A stretch of 64,000 nucleotides of DNA from DATARR01 sp044868005. GTDB lineage: Bacteria > Acidobacteriota > Thermoanaerobaculia > Multivoradales > UBA5704. Under the pieces are notes generated by a model. That model did no database searches. It saw only the letters and a program-made list of their open reading frames with translations, and was not told the origin of the DNA. Both the position numbers and the translations under genes were made by a program. The DNA lies in assembly GCA_044868005.1 (NCBI GenBank), contig JBIOVX010000188.1, positions 62,001-126,000 on the forward strand. Direction: 5' to 3'. Positions 34,052 through 42,955 of the stretch are shown one piece after another; the first letter of the stretch is position 1; each line of letters opens with the position of its first letter.

Positions 34052-34705
34052 GTGGGCGAGCTCATTCGGGTCTTGATCGTCGACGACCACTTCGTGGTGC
34101 GCAAGGGGGTCTGCGCGCTGCTGATGGACGCCGAGGACATCGCCGTGGTGGGCGAGGCCGGCGACGGGCGAGAGGCGGTCGAGCTGGCCGAGCGCCTGCG
34201 TCCGCAGGTGATCCTGATGGACCTGAAGCTTCCCGAGCTCGGCGGGGTGGAGGCGATCCGGGAGATCCTCGCCGCGCAGCCGGAGACGGCGATCGTCGTG
34301 TTGACGGCCTCGGGTCCGGAAGCGCAGGTCCTCGCCGCCGTCGAAGCGGGAGCCTTGGGGTATCTCGCCAAGACCGCCGAGCGCGAGGAGCTCCTGGCCG
34401 CCATCCGCCGGGTCGCCCAGGGGGAGCTGTGCCTGCCGACGCGGCTGACCCGCCAGGTGCTCACCCATCTTCACTCGCCGTCCTCCGGGATTGTCTCGGA
34501 GCCGCTGACCGAGCGAGAGGAAGAGGTCCTGCGGCTGCTGGCCCGCGGCTGGAGCAACCAGCAGATCGCCGGAAAGCTGGGCATCGCCGAGATCACGGTG
34601 CGCACCCACGTCAGCCACGTCCTCGGCAAGCTGGGCGCCAACAACCGCGTGCAGGCGGCCCTCTACGCGCTGCGCGCCGGGCTGGTCTCGCTGGAGGACG
34701 CATGA
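34052..34705 (+). CDS. NarL/FixJ-type response regulator
   Basis: 217 residues from GTG 34052, chosen for AAGGAGA just upstream. Receiver domain with acidic pair in VLIVDDHFVV, phospho-acceptor Asp57 (ILMDLKLPELGG) and Lys in YLAKTA. C-terminal LuxR-type helix-turn-helix: PLTEREEEVLRLLARGWSNQ and a following TVRTHVSHVLGKLGANNR stretch. It overlaps the histidine kinase gene by 4 nt (ATGA), and that in turn overlaps the kinase-TPR gene. Probable partner of the downstream hybrid kinase. Confidence 0.95.
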   Translation: MGELIRVLIVDDHFVVRKGVCALLMDAEDIAVVGEAGDGREAVELAERLRPQVILMDLKLPELGGVEAIREILAAQPETAIVVLTASGPEAQVLAAVEAGALGYLAKTAEREELLAAIRRVAQGELCLPTRLTRQVLTHLHSPSSGIVSEPLTEREEEVLRLLARGWSNQQIAGKLGIAEITVRTHVSHVLGKLGANNRVQAALYALRAGLVSLEDA

Positions 34706-36426
34706 AGGCCAGGGGCAGCCCGTTGGCGCTGCTGGCGCTGGTCAACGCCGCGGTCGTCCTCCTCGCGTTGTCGGCCCTCCTGGGAACCCGTTCCCGCATT
34801 GCCTCCCTGCCGGTGCTCGTGACGCTCGCCCTGCTCCTGGCCTGCGCCGCCGAGGCCTGGCTGCTGCTCCGCGCCCATCGCGCCGCGGCCGCCCTGGCCG
34901 GCGAAGCCGAGCGCCGCAAGCGGGCCGAGCAGGAGGCGCGCGCCGCCGATCTCGCCAAGGGCCAGATCCTGGCCAACGCGAGCCATGAGATCCGCACGCC
35001 CATGAACGGCGTCCTCGGCATGGCGGACCTGCTGCTGAGGAGCGAGCTGACCGCGGCCCAGCGCGGGCAGGTCGAGCTGATCCGGACGACGGCCGAGGCG
35101 CTGCTCGCCCTGGTGAACGACATCCTCGACTTCTCCCGCATCGAGGCCGGCCACTTGGAGCTGCGGCCGCGGGATTTCCAGCTCCGGGAGATGGTGGGCG
35201 AGGTGGTGCGGCTGCTCGCGCCGCAGGCCGCCGCGCAGGGGATCGACCTCCGCCTCGACGTCAGCGCCCTGATCCCGGACGACCTCTACGGCGATCCGAT
35301 CCGCCTGCGCCAGGTGTTGATCAACCTGGTGGGCAACGCCGTGCGGCACACGCGGGAGGGATTCGTCGCCGTCACCATCGAGGCGCGGGACGGCAAGGGC
35401 GGAGCCCCGGAGGTCCGCTTCGAGATCCGGGATACGGGCACGGGCATCCGGCTACCGGTGCAGGCCCGGCTCTTCCAGCCGTTCGCCCAGTCGGACAGCT
35501 CGACGACCCAGGGCCTGGGAGGCTCCGGGCTGGGGCTGGTCATCTCCAAGAGCATCGTCGAGCTGATGGGGGGCGAGATGGGCTTCGAGAGCGCCTACGG
35601 CGCCGGCTCGACCTTCTGGTTCCAGGTGCCCCGGGAGGCGGCCCGCGGCACCGGAGCCCTCGACCGCCGCGAAGACGACCGCCGCGCGACACGACACCCC
35701 GCCCGCGTCCTGGTGGTGGACGACCATGCCGTCAACCGCATGCTCGCCCAGGCGCAGCTCCGGGATTTCGGCTATGTCGCCGACGCCGCGGAGAGCGGCC
35801 AGGCGGCGCTGGACCTGCTGGCCGAGCGCACCTACGACGCGGTGGTCCTGGATTGCGCCATGCCGGAGCTCGACGGCTACGAGACCTGCCGCCGCCTGCG
35901 CGCGCGGGAAGGCGAGGGCCGGCGCACGCCGGTGATCGCCTTGACCGCCTTCACCCTGGACGGGGCGCGGGAGAAGTGCCTGGCGGCCGGCATGGATGAC
36001 TACCTGGCCAAGCCCTTCCGGGGCGAGGATCTGGCGGCCAAGCTGGACCTCTGGGTGGGGACCGGGCCCGCCGCGCCGCAGAACGGCGACGCCAAACGCA
36101 TCGACGAGCGGCTCGCGGCCCTCCAACGCCTCGGCAAGGCCGCGGGAGACGAGACGCCGGCGCGGGTGGTGGAGGCCTTTCGCGGCCAGGGAGAGCGGGA
36201 CCTCGAGACCATGTCGCACGCCGTTCGCCAGGCGGACGGAGAAGCCCTCGCCGCGGCCGCCCATTCCCTGCGCGGCAGCTCCGGCATCCTCGGCGCCGCG
36301 GGGCTGGCGGCGCTCTGCGCCGAGCTCGAGGCGCTGGCCAAACAGGGTGATCTCGCGGCCTGCGCGCCCCGGCTGCAGGCGGTCGAAGAGGAGTATCGCG
36401 CCGTCGAAGGGAGGCTCCCGCCATGA
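34702..36426 (+). CDS. Hybrid sensor histidine kinase with receiver and Hpt domains
   Basis: 574 residues. Two N-terminal TM helices (about 7-28, 35-56) with almost no periplasmic loop, so the input is probably membrane-borne or from a partner. HisKA has His95 (ANASHEIRTPMNGVLGM); HATPase has NLVGNAVRHT and GLGGSGLGL. The receiver domain has Asp384 (VVLDCAMPELDGYE), and the C-terminal Hpt domain has His521 (AAHSLRGSSG). This His-Asp-His chain would hand phosphate to the response regulator encoded upstream. Start ATG 34702 overlaps the regulator stop. Confidence 0.95.
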   Translation: MKARGSPLALLALVNAAVVLLALSALLGTRSRIASLPVLVTLALLLACAAEAWLLLRAHRAAAALAGEAERRKRAEQEARAADLAKGQILANASHEIRTPMNGVLGMADLLLRSELTAAQRGQVELIRTTAEALLALVNDILDFSRIEAGHLELRPRDFQLREMVGEVVRLLAPQAAAQGIDLRLDVSALIPDDLYGDPIRLRQVLINLVGNAVRHTREGFVAVTIEARDGKGGAPEVRFEIRDTGTGIRLPVQARLFQPFAQSDSSTTQGLGGSGLGLVISKSIVELMGGEMGFESAYGAGSTFWFQVPREAARGTGALDRREDDRRATRHPARVLVVDDHAVNRMLAQAQLRDFGYVADAAESGQAALDLLAERTYDAVVLDCAMPELDGYETCRRLRAREGEGRRTPVIALTAFTLDGAREKCLAAGMDDYLAKPFRGEDLAAKLDLWVGTGPAAPQNGDAKRIDERLAALQRLGKAAGDETPARVVEAFRGQGERDLETMSHAVRQADGEALAAAAHSLRGSSGILGAAGLAALCAELEALAKQGDLAACAPRLQAVEEEYRAVEGRLPP

Positions 36427-39026
36427 TCCGCGCCGGGCAGACGGTCGGCCACATCCGCATCGAGGAGCGCGTGGGCGCGGGCGGCATGGGAGCCGTCTTC
36501 GTCGGCTTCGACGAGAAGCTGCAGCGCCGGGTCGCTCTCAAGGCCATCCGCAGCGACCGCCTCGACGCCGCCGCCCGCCGCCGCTTCCTGGCCGAGGCGC
36601 GCGTCCTCTCCCAGCTCGACCATCCCAACGTCTGCCGCATCCACGGCTACGTGGAGGGAGAGGAGCAGGACTTCCTGGTGCTGGAGCTGATCCGTGGCCG
36701 CACGCTGCGCAAGGCGCTCGAGGCGGGAATCGAGCCCCGCGACCGGCTCCGGATCGCCGAGGAGATCGCCCGGGCTCTCGCCGCGGCGCACGAGAAGGGC
36801 GTCGTCCACCGCGATCTGAAGCCCGACAACGTGATGCTGACCGAGGCGATGGAGGCCAAGGTGCTGGACTTCGGCCTCGCCCGGTCCATGGACGCCTCCG
36901 GCGCGGAATCGTCCTCCCGCCTGGAGGAGACGTCGCCTCCGGCAGGCCCGGCGGCCGACGCCGCATCCGGCGGCGCCGCCGAGGACACGCACACCTGGGT
37001 CCCCTCGCAGTTTCTGCACACCCAACGCGGCCGCGCCCTGGGCACTCCCACCGCCATGAGCCCCGAGCAGGCGCGGGCGGAGCCGGTGACGGCGGCGAGC
37101 GACGTCTACTCCCTGGGACTGCTGCTGCAGGAGCTCTTCACCGGCCGGCCGCCCTACGAGCCGGGCCTTTCGGAACCGCTGCTGCTGGTGAAGGCCATCG
37201 AAGGCGACAGCCTGCCGCTCGAAGGGATCAAGGACGCGGATCTCGCCGCTCTCCTCCGCCGGCTCAAGGCGCTGGCGCCCGAGGCCCGGCCCACCGCCGC
37301 CGAGGCGGCCGAGCGCCTCGCCTGGATCCGCGGCAAGCCCATGCGCCTCCGGCGCCGGCTCCTGGCGGCGGCCCTGGCCGCGGCCTTCGTGCTGGGCGGC
37401 GTCAAGTACATCCTCGATCTGCGGCGGGAACGGCAGCTCGCCCTGGAGGCCCGCAACGAGGCGGAGCAGGTCACCGGCTTCCTGGTGGATATCTTCCGGG
37501 TCTCGGATCCCCAGCTAGGCCGCGGCCCCACCATCACCGCCCGCGAGATCCTCGACCAGGGCGCCGGACGGCTGGACCGCGAGCTGGCGGACCAGCCGCG
37601 GGTCAAGGCGCGCATGCTGCAGACCGTCGGCACCGTCTACCAGCAGCTCGGGCTCTACGACAAGGCGGCTCCGCTCCTGGAAAACGCCCTGAAGACCCGG
37701 CAGCAGCTCTTCGGCCCCGAGAGCCTCGAGGTCGCCGAGAGCCTGGAGAGCCTGGGCCGCCTCGACGAGCGGCAAGGCCGCTACCCGCAGGCCCGGCCGC
37801 TGCTCGAGCGCTCGCTGGCGCTGCGCGAGGCCGCCCTCGGCGCCGCGGACCCGCAGGTGGCCCAGAGCCTCGACGCCCTCGCCGGCCTCGCCTTCTCGGA
37901 AGGGGACTACCCCCGCGCCAAGAGCCTCTGGCAGCGGGCCCTCGGCCTGCGGGAGAAGGCCCTGGGACCGCGCCATCCCCGGGTCGCCGACGTCCTCGAC
38001 CGGCTCGCCCTCGTCCACCTGCGCTCCGGCGAAGACGCCGCCGCGGAGCAGCTCTTCCAGCGCGCCCTGGCCCTCCGGCGGCAGGCCCTCGGTCCCCGCC
38101 ATCCCCAGGTCGCCGAAAGCCTGGCGAACCTCGCCATCTTCTATCGCCAGCACGGCGATCCGGCGAAAGCCGAGCCGCTTTTCCGGCAGGCGCTGGCGGC
38201 GAACCAGGAGATCGTCGGCGCCGAGCATCCCGTGGTCGCCCGCAATTGTTACAACCTGGGCCTGTGCCTGATCGACCTGGGCAAATTCGCGGAGGCCGAG
38301 ACCTTCCTGCGCCGCGCCCTGGACGTCCAGCGCAAGGTCCTCGGCCCCGAGCATCCCGAGGTCGCCTCCATCCTCAACAGCCTGGCCACCCTCTACCAGC
38401 GGCAGGGCGACGCCGCCCGCGCCGAGCCCCTCTACCGGCAGGCGCTCGCCGTGCAGGAGCGCGCGCTGGGGCCCGATCATCCCAGCATCGCCTATACGCT
38501 GATGAACCTGGGCCTGCTGCACAGCGAGCGGGGCGATCTCGCCGGCGCCGAGCCCCTCTACCGCCGGGCGATCGCCATCTGGGAACAGCGCCTCGGCCCG
38601 GACCACCCGCTGGTCGTTCAAGCCCTCGGCAACCTCGCCGCCCTGCGGCGCGAGCGGGGGGACCTCGCCGGCGCCCAGGCGCTCTATCAACGCGCCATCG
38701 ACGCCACCCGCAAGCGCCTCGCCGCCGATGCGGACAATCCCGGCGAGCGGCAACGCCTGGCCCAGAGCCTGGTGGAGATCGGCAAGCTGGACCGGGACCT
38801 CGGCCAGACCGCGCAGGCCGAGGCGAGCTGGAGCGAGGCCGCCGCCCTCATGGCGCCGCTGACCGCGGGCACGGAGGTGGTGGATTTCCTCGACACCCAC
38901 GCCCGCGCCCTCCTCTACCTCGGCCGCACCAACGAGGCGCGGCCCCTGGTGAAGGCGCTCCTCGACCGCGGCTGGAAAGACGCCGAGTTCCTCGCCCTGT
39001 GCCGCAAGAGCGCCCTCTGCCCGTAG
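36423..39026 (+). CDS. Ser/Thr protein kinase fused to kinesin-light-chain-type TPRs
   Basis: 867 residues. The kinase domain (about 9-290) has the Gly loop GAGGMGAVFVG, Lys40 (VALKAI), catalytic HRDLKPDNVM (Asp131) and DFG (Asp149), plus a 50-residue insertion after DFG rich in Ser, Ala and Pro. A TM helix at about 307-327 follows, then about ten TPR units of 42 residues (LGPxHPxVAxxLxNLAxLY) to about 800. The kinase is thus cytoplasmic and the TPR part probably periplasmic. ATG 36423 overlaps the hybrid kinase gene (ATGA), tying two-component and eukaryotic-type kinase signalling in one operon. Confidence 0.95.
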   Translation: MIRAGQTVGHIRIEERVGAGGMGAVFVGFDEKLQRRVALKAIRSDRLDAAARRRFLAEARVLSQLDHPNVCRIHGYVEGEEQDFLVLELIRGRTLRKALEAGIEPRDRLRIAEEIARALAAAHEKGVVHRDLKPDNVMLTEAMEAKVLDFGLARSMDASGAESSSRLEETSPPAGPAADAASGGAAEDTHTWVPSQFLHTQRGRALGTPTAMSPEQARAEPVTAASDVYSLGLLLQELFTGRPPYEPGLSEPLLLVKAIEGDSLPLEGIKDADLAALLRRLKALAPEARPTAAEAAERLAWIRGKPMRLRRRLLAAALAAAFVLGGVKYILDLRRERQLALEARNEAEQVTGFLVDIFRVSDPQLGRGPTITAREILDQGAGRLDRELADQPRVKARMLQTVGTVYQQLGLYDKAAPLLENALKTRQQLFGPESLEVAESLESLGRLDERQGRYPQARPLLERSLALREAALGAADPQVAQSLDALAGLAFSEGDYPRAKSLWQRALGLREKALGPRHPRVADVLDRLALVHLRSGEDAAAEQLFQRALALRRQALGPRHPQVAESLANLAIFYRQHGDPAKAEPLFRQALAANQEIVGAEHPVVARNCYNLGLCLIDLGKFAEAETFLRRALDVQRKVLGPEHPEVASILNSLATLYQRQGDAARAEPLYRQALAVQERALGPDHPSIAYTLMNLGLLHSERGDLAGAEPLYRRAIAIWEQRLGPDHPLVVQALGNLAALRRERGDLAGAQALYQRAIDATRKRLAADADNPGERQRLAQSLVEIGKLDRDLGQTAQAEASWSEAAALMAPLTAGTEVVDFLDTHARALLYLGRTNEARPLVKALLDRGWKDAEFLALCRKSALCP

Positions 39027-39029
39027 CGG

Positions 39030-39184
39030 GCCCGCGCCTACAACAAACGTTGAGAGAAAAATCAACGTTTTGAGGATGACAGGCGAGAGCCTGATCGCCG
39101 ATCCTTGGTAGTGGACCCGCACAGCGACAAGCGGCGTTCTTTCCCCACGGCCGGGGGAGGTCAGAGCTCCCCTGGCCTTTTTTT
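39030..39184 (+). ncRNA. Candidate structured RNA or 3' element, copy 1, ending in a terminator
   Basis: Contains the perfect palindrome AAACGTTGA-gagaaaaa-TCAACGTTT (39045-39070 region), then GAGGATGACAGGCGAGAGC and a second block GCGGCGTTC. It ends in a strong terminator (GGCCGGGGGAG/CTCCCCTGGCC plus seven Ts, 39149-39184). The first part and the GCGGCGTTC block recur in copy 2. It may be the 3' UTR of the kinase operon or an independent small RNA. No known RNA family is recognised. Confidence 0.45.
39149..39184 (+). terminator. Rho-independent terminator of the signalling operon
   Basis: An 11-pair stem with one G.T pair, 6-nt loop and T7 tail. It is the only strong terminator after the three-gene regulator-kinase-kinase operon. 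Confidence 0.85.
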
Positions 39185-39193
39185 CAGGCTCGG

Positions 39194-39325
39194 TCGGCGC
39201 CCACAACAAAGGTTGAGAGAAAAATCAACGTTTTGAGGATGACAGGCGAGAGCTGATCCCCGATCCTGTTTACGAATCTCGCGGAGAGACAAAGCGGCGT
39301 TCCCCCCACGGCGAGTGGGACCTCA
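39194..39325 (+). repeat. Copy 2 of the duplicated non-coding unit
   Basis: Repeats about 70 nt of copy 1 almost exactly (from ACAACAAA through GGATGACAGGCGAGAGC to CCGATCCT), then GACAA(A)GCGGCGTTC and CCCCACGGC. The palindrome has one mismatch (AAAGGTTGA). Where copy 1 has its terminator, copy 2 runs into a palindromic repeat pair. Confidence 0.7.
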
Positions 39326-39420
39326 CCCCCCTGGCCCCCTCTCCTAAAGGAGAAGGGCGTCAGAGCGTCAATTTTCATTCTTCATTGCCCCCTCTCCTTT
39401 AGGAGAGGGGGCCAGGGGGG
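39326..39420. repeat. Inverted pair of REP-like palindromes
   Basis: 39326-39357 and 39388-39420 are reverse complements over about 32 bp with one mismatch (CCCCCCTGGCCCCCTCTCC core). Each has an internal palindrome (CTCCTAAAGGAG). The stop codon of the PAP2-like gene (39368) lies in the 30-nt spacer, so its last residues come from repeat sequence. Confidence 0.8.
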
Positions 39421-40054
39421 TGCCGCGCCCCCACACCGCGAACAAGCTGAACGTGATCGCCCAAGCCCCCACAACATCGATCGTGTAATGGAGGTGCGCG
39501 AGCAGCACTACGGCCACCGTCGCCCAGTGGCTGAGCGCCGCCCACCAGCGCAGTCCCCTCCCCTCACGCCGGCAGTAGAGCCAGAGCAGGAAGGTGGACG
39601 AGACGTGGCCCGAGAAGAAGAGATCCTTGGTGAGGTACACCTGGGCGGCATTGCCGAAGAAGGTCGTTAAGGGATTGATCAGCATGAGCCAGGCGTGCAG
39701 GAGAGCCTCGCCGTGGAGGCCGGCGTTGACGTCTGCGCCGTGGACGGGACCGAGTCCGGTCAGTCCCACGCAGAGGCCGCGGACGAGGCTGACGATCCCG
39801 CCCAGATAGAGAAAGCTGAGGAAGGCGCCGCGGTTCCGCCGCCAGAGCGCGAGGGCCGGCGGCACGTAGAGGATCAGCCAGAGCCAGTAGTTGCGCTCGT
39901 CGATCCACGCCACTCGCGGCAGCCGGGCGAGCACGAGGTCCGGCAGCGAAGGCGCCGGGCGGCCCTCGGTGAGCAACGAGAGGCCGAGCATCGCCGCGTG
40001 GCACGCATAGCGCCAGGCGAGAGCGGCGGGGACGGAGTCCCGGAGGGGGCGCAC
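39368..40054 (-). CDS. PAP2-like / sphingomyelin-synthase-like membrane protein
   Basis: About 228 residues. Six TM-like segments, with the C2/C3 motifs of the PAP2_C family: FFSGHVSSTFLLWLY and LAHLHYTIDVVGAW. Such proteins transfer or remove phosphate/phospho-head groups on lipids. The start is unsettled: GTG 40054 or ATG 39991, neither with a good ribosome site; upstream frame runs through repeats and is not coding. The C-terminal tail RGTPLAPSPKGEGAMKNEN is translated from the palindromic repeat, so the original stop was probably lost by repeat insertion. Confidence 0.75.
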   Translation of the reverse strand: MRPLRDSVPAALAWRYACHAAMLGLSLLTEGRPAPSLPDLVLARLPRVAWIDERNYWLWLILYVPPALALWRRNRGAFLSFLYLGGIVSLVRGLCVGLTGLGPVHGADVNAGLHGEALLHAWLMLINPLTTFFGNAAQVYLTKDLFFSGHVSSTFLLWLYCRREGRGLRWWAALSHWATVAVVLLAHLHYTIDVVGAWAITFSLFAVWGRGTPLAPSPKGEGAMKNEN

Positions 40055-40092
40055 GGAGGGGGACGTTTGGCCTCGGAAGCGTTCTGCCCTTC

Positions 40093-40413
40093 GAAGCCTC
40101 ACCCCCTGTCCCCCTCTCCCTGACGTGAGAGGGGGGACGACTGCGAAGGGGATTGGCTGGTTCTTGCCTGTCGCAGATTCACAGCGGTTTCTAGGATTTT
40201 GGATAGGACGGATTCGCGGTCTTCGAAAATCTGCCGCAACATCTGCCACATCGCTCGTTCTGCCGGAGTGGGCTCGGCGCGCAGGATCTGCGCCCGAGAC
40301 TTCGCAGGGCCCGATACCGGCAAACGTTGCTTCCGTTCCCTCATCGCAGGCAATTCCCTCCGCATGCGTCCCCCCTCTCACGTCAGGGAGAGGGGGACAG
40401 GGGGTGAGGCTTC
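40093..40413. repeat. Perfect 47-bp inverted repeats flanking a 227-bp segment
   Basis: 40093-40139 and 40367-40413 are exact reverse complements. Each arm has its own stem (CCCCTCTC...GAGAGGGG), like the CCCTCTCC-type REP elements at 39326. The enclosed segment carries a DUF559 fragment. No target-site duplication is evident. Confidence 0.85.
40140..40366 (-). pseudogene. DUF559 (Vsr/endonuclease-fold) N-terminal fragment
   Basis: Translation MRERKQRLPVSGPAKSRAQI then LRAEPTPAERAMWQMLRQ matches the start of DUF559 proteins (xAxxLRxxxTPAExxLWxxLR). The nuclease core that should follow is missing; the frame continues as unrelated sequence into the repeat arm. It is a broken gene trapped between inverted repeats. 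Confidence 0.6.
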
Positions 40414-40455
40414 GCAGGGAAAACCGGTCCGCTTTACGCTTTCCCCTCCCCCTAC

Positions 40456-42897
40456 TTACTCCGTCCGCAGCGCCACCAGCGGATCCACCCGCGTCGCCCT
40501 CCGGGCCGGCAAATAACAGGCGATCATGCCCACCAGCGCCAGCACCAGGAAGACGGCGGCGAAGATAACGGGGTCCGTCGGGGCCACGCCGAAGAGGACG
40601 CTCGCCAGCACCTTGCGGAGGGCGACGGCGCCGGCGACGCCGAGGAAGAGGCCGGCTCCCACCAGCCAGGCGCCCTGCGCCAGGATCATCCGCAGCACCT
40701 CGCGCGCCTGGGCGCCGAGAGCCATCCGTACGCCGATCTCCTGCGTGCGCAGCTCCACCATGTAGGCCAGCACGCCGTAGGTGCCGACGGCAGCGAGCGT
40801 CAGCGCCACCAGCGAGAAGACGAGCACGAGGAAGGCCACGAAGCGCGGTTGCGCTACGGACTCGTAGACCACCTGCTCCATCGGCCGCACGTCCGCCACG
40901 GGCAGCGCCGGATCGATGCGGTGGACCTCGTTGCGCACGGAATTGACCAGGCTCATCGGGTCCTGCCGGGTGCGCAGGACGACGTACAGCGTGTCGGGCA
41001 CGCGGCGGATCAACTGGTCGTGCAGGAAGTACACCTCCGTCCCGGTTTTCTTGTCGAGCCCGCCCTGCTTGACGTCGGCGACGACGCCGATGATGGTGAA
41101 CCACGGCAAGGGCTCCCGGAACTCCGGGCGGATCCTCCGGCCGATGGGACTCCGGCCGGGCCAGAAGAGCTTCGCCATCGTCTCGTTGATGAGCACCACG
41201 GGAGCCGATCCCCGAGCGTCTCCGGGCGCGAAGGAATGGCCCTCGATCACCCGGATGCCCATGGTCGTGAAGTAGTCGCGGGTGACGAATTGCCAGTAGT
41301 CGGCGTTCTGGATCGGCCCGTCGGGCGTGCGCGGAATGCCTTCGAATTCCATGTCGTTGGCGTCCACCGGCCGGTTCGGCGGCAGGCCGGACATGGCGGC
41401 GGCGCTCTCGACGCCGGGCAGGCGCGAGACCTGGGCGAGGAGGCGCTGGTAGAAGCCCGTCACCTGCTCGGGCTTTTCGTAGGTGGCCTCCGGCAGCGAG
41501 ACCTGGAGCGAGAGGAGGCCGTGCGGATCGAAGCCGGGATCGACGTTCTGCAGCAGCCAGAAGCTGCGGATGAGCAGGCCGCCGCCGATCACCAGCGTGG
41601 CGGCGAAAGCCACCTCCAGCACCACCAGCACGCGCCGCAGCCACTGGCGGCCGGCTCCCGCCGTGGCGCGCTGGCCGCCCTCCTTGAGCGAGGCGAAGAA
41701 GGCTCCCGCCCGTGCGTGGAGAGCCGGCGCCAGACCGAAGAGGACGCCGGTGAGCAGCGAGACGCCGAAGGTGAAGAGGAGGCTGCGGCCGTCGATGCCG
41801 ATCTCGTCGACCCGCGGCAGGCTTTCGAGGTTGGCGGCCACGATGCCCTTGACGCCCCACAAGGCGAGGAGCACTCCGAGGCCGCCGCCGAGCAGCGCGA
41901 GCAGCACGCTCTCGGTGAGGAACTGGCGCAGCAGGCGGCCGCGGGCGGCGCCGAGGGCGGTGCGGATGGCCACTTCCCTCTGCCGAGCCTCCGCGCGCGC
42001 CAGCAGCAGATTGGCGACGTTGACGCAGGCGATGAGCAGCACGAGCCCGACGGCGCCGAGGAGCAGCCGGATCTTCGGCCGCACGCCGCCCACCAGGTCG
42101 TCGAGGAGCGGCTGGATGACCAGGCGGTGGCGGTCGGGGCTGGGCGTGTGGTCGTCGGGCATCTCCCGCCGCCAGCGCGCCAGCAGGCCGTCCATCTCGG
42201 AGCGCGCCTGGGCGAGCGAGACGCCGTCCTTGAAGCGGCCGACGAGGAAGAGATAGTGGTTGCCGCGGAAGCCCGGCTTGGCCGGATCGAGGGCCAGGGG
42301 AATCCACGCCTCGATGCGCTCGTCACCGATGGTGAAGCCGGGCGGCATGACGCCGATCACCGTACGGTCCACGCCGTCCACCTTGATCCGCCGGTTGAGA
42401 AGGGTGCGGTCCGCGCCGAAAGCCCGCCGCCAGAGGCCGTCGGAGAGCACCACCACCTTCTCGGTGTTCGGCAGGTCCTCGGCCGGCGAGTAGTAGCGGC
42501 CGACTTCGGCATCCACCCCGAGCGCCTTGAACAGCCCCGCGGTGGCGAACGCCGCGTCGGCGCGCACCGGCTCGCCTTGACCGGCGATGTTGACGGCGCC
42601 CGTCACGTAGGCCCCCAGGCTCGCGAAGCTGCGGTTCCACCGGCTGTAGTCGGTGAATTCCATGGGATCCATCCAGAAGCGGTCGAAGCCCATGTTGGGA
42701 AACTGGCTGTAGACGATCGCCAGCCGGCCGGAGTCGCGGTACGGCAGCGGCTTCAGGAGCACGGAGTCGGCGACGCTGAAGATGGCCGCGTTGGCGCCGA
42801 TGCCGAGCGCCAGCGTGGCGGCGGCGAGCAGCGTGAAGCCGGGGCTGCGGAGGAGCAGGCGGCCGGCGTAACGGAGGTCCTGAAGCAGGGCTTTCAT
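40456..42897 (-). CDS. ADOP-family duplicated ABC transporter permease (MacB/FtsX type)
   Basis: 813 residues from ATG 42897 with AGGAGAT upstream. It starts MKALLQDLRYAGRLLLRSPG, the usual N-terminus of the acidobacterial duplicated orphan permease family. Two MacB_PCD plus FtsX units, eight TM helices in all, each half ending in an FtsX block (ANLLLARAEARQREVAIRTA; EIGVRMALGAQAREVLRMIL; ACYLPARRATRVDPLVALRTE). As is normal for the family, no ATPase gene is adjacent. These permeases probably move peptides, lipids or macrolide-like compounds or act mechanically on the envelope. It supports the Acidobacteriota assignment. Confidence 0.95.
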   Translation of the reverse strand: MKALLQDLRYAGRLLLRSPGFTLLAAATLALGIGANAAIFSVADSVLLKPLPYRDSGRLAIVYSQFPNMGFDRFWMDPMEFTDYSRWNRSFASLGAYVTGAVNIAGQGEPVRADAAFATAGLFKALGVDAEVGRYYSPAEDLPNTEKVVVLSDGLWRRAFGADRTLLNRRIKVDGVDRTVIGVMPPGFTIGDERIEAWIPLALDPAKPGFRGNHYLFLVGRFKDGVSLAQARSEMDGLLARWRREMPDDHTPSPDRHRLVIQPLLDDLVGGVRPKIRLLLGAVGLVLLIACVNVANLLLARAEARQREVAIRTALGAARGRLLRQFLTESVLLALLGGGLGVLLALWGVKGIVAANLESLPRVDEIGIDGRSLLFTFGVSLLTGVLFGLAPALHARAGAFFASLKEGGQRATAGAGRQWLRRVLVVLEVAFAATLVIGGGLLIRSFWLLQNVDPGFDPHGLLSLQVSLPEATYEKPEQVTGFYQRLLAQVSRLPGVESAAAMSGLPPNRPVDANDMEFEGIPRTPDGPIQNADYWQFVTRDYFTTMGIRVIEGHSFAPGDARGSAPVVLINETMAKLFWPGRSPIGRRIRPEFREPLPWFTIIGVVADVKQGGLDKKTGTEVYFLHDQLIRRVPDTLYVVLRTRQDPMSLVNSVRNEVHRIDPALPVADVRPMEQVVYESVAQPRFVAFLVLVFSLVALTLAAVGTYGVLAYMVELRTQEIGVRMALGAQAREVLRMILAQGAWLVGAGLFLGVAGAVALRKVLASVLFGVAPTDPVIFAAVFLVLALVGMIACYLPARRATRVDPLVALRTE

Positions 42898-42955
42898 CGC
42901 ATGGATCTCCTGAGATTTCCCCTTCTACGATGACCGGCGTAGTTGGGTTGCAGGC

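Noticed and set aside
39030..39184. Known riboswitch (for example c-di-GMP or cobalamin type)
   Set aside because: The conserved motifs of those families are not present; the element also lies after, not before, a gene.
40054..42307. 979-codon minus-strand frame joining the PAP2-like gene to upstream sequence
   Set aside because: The upstream part is a shifted-frame shadow of the ADOP permease plus translated repeats; only the last quarter is a real protein.
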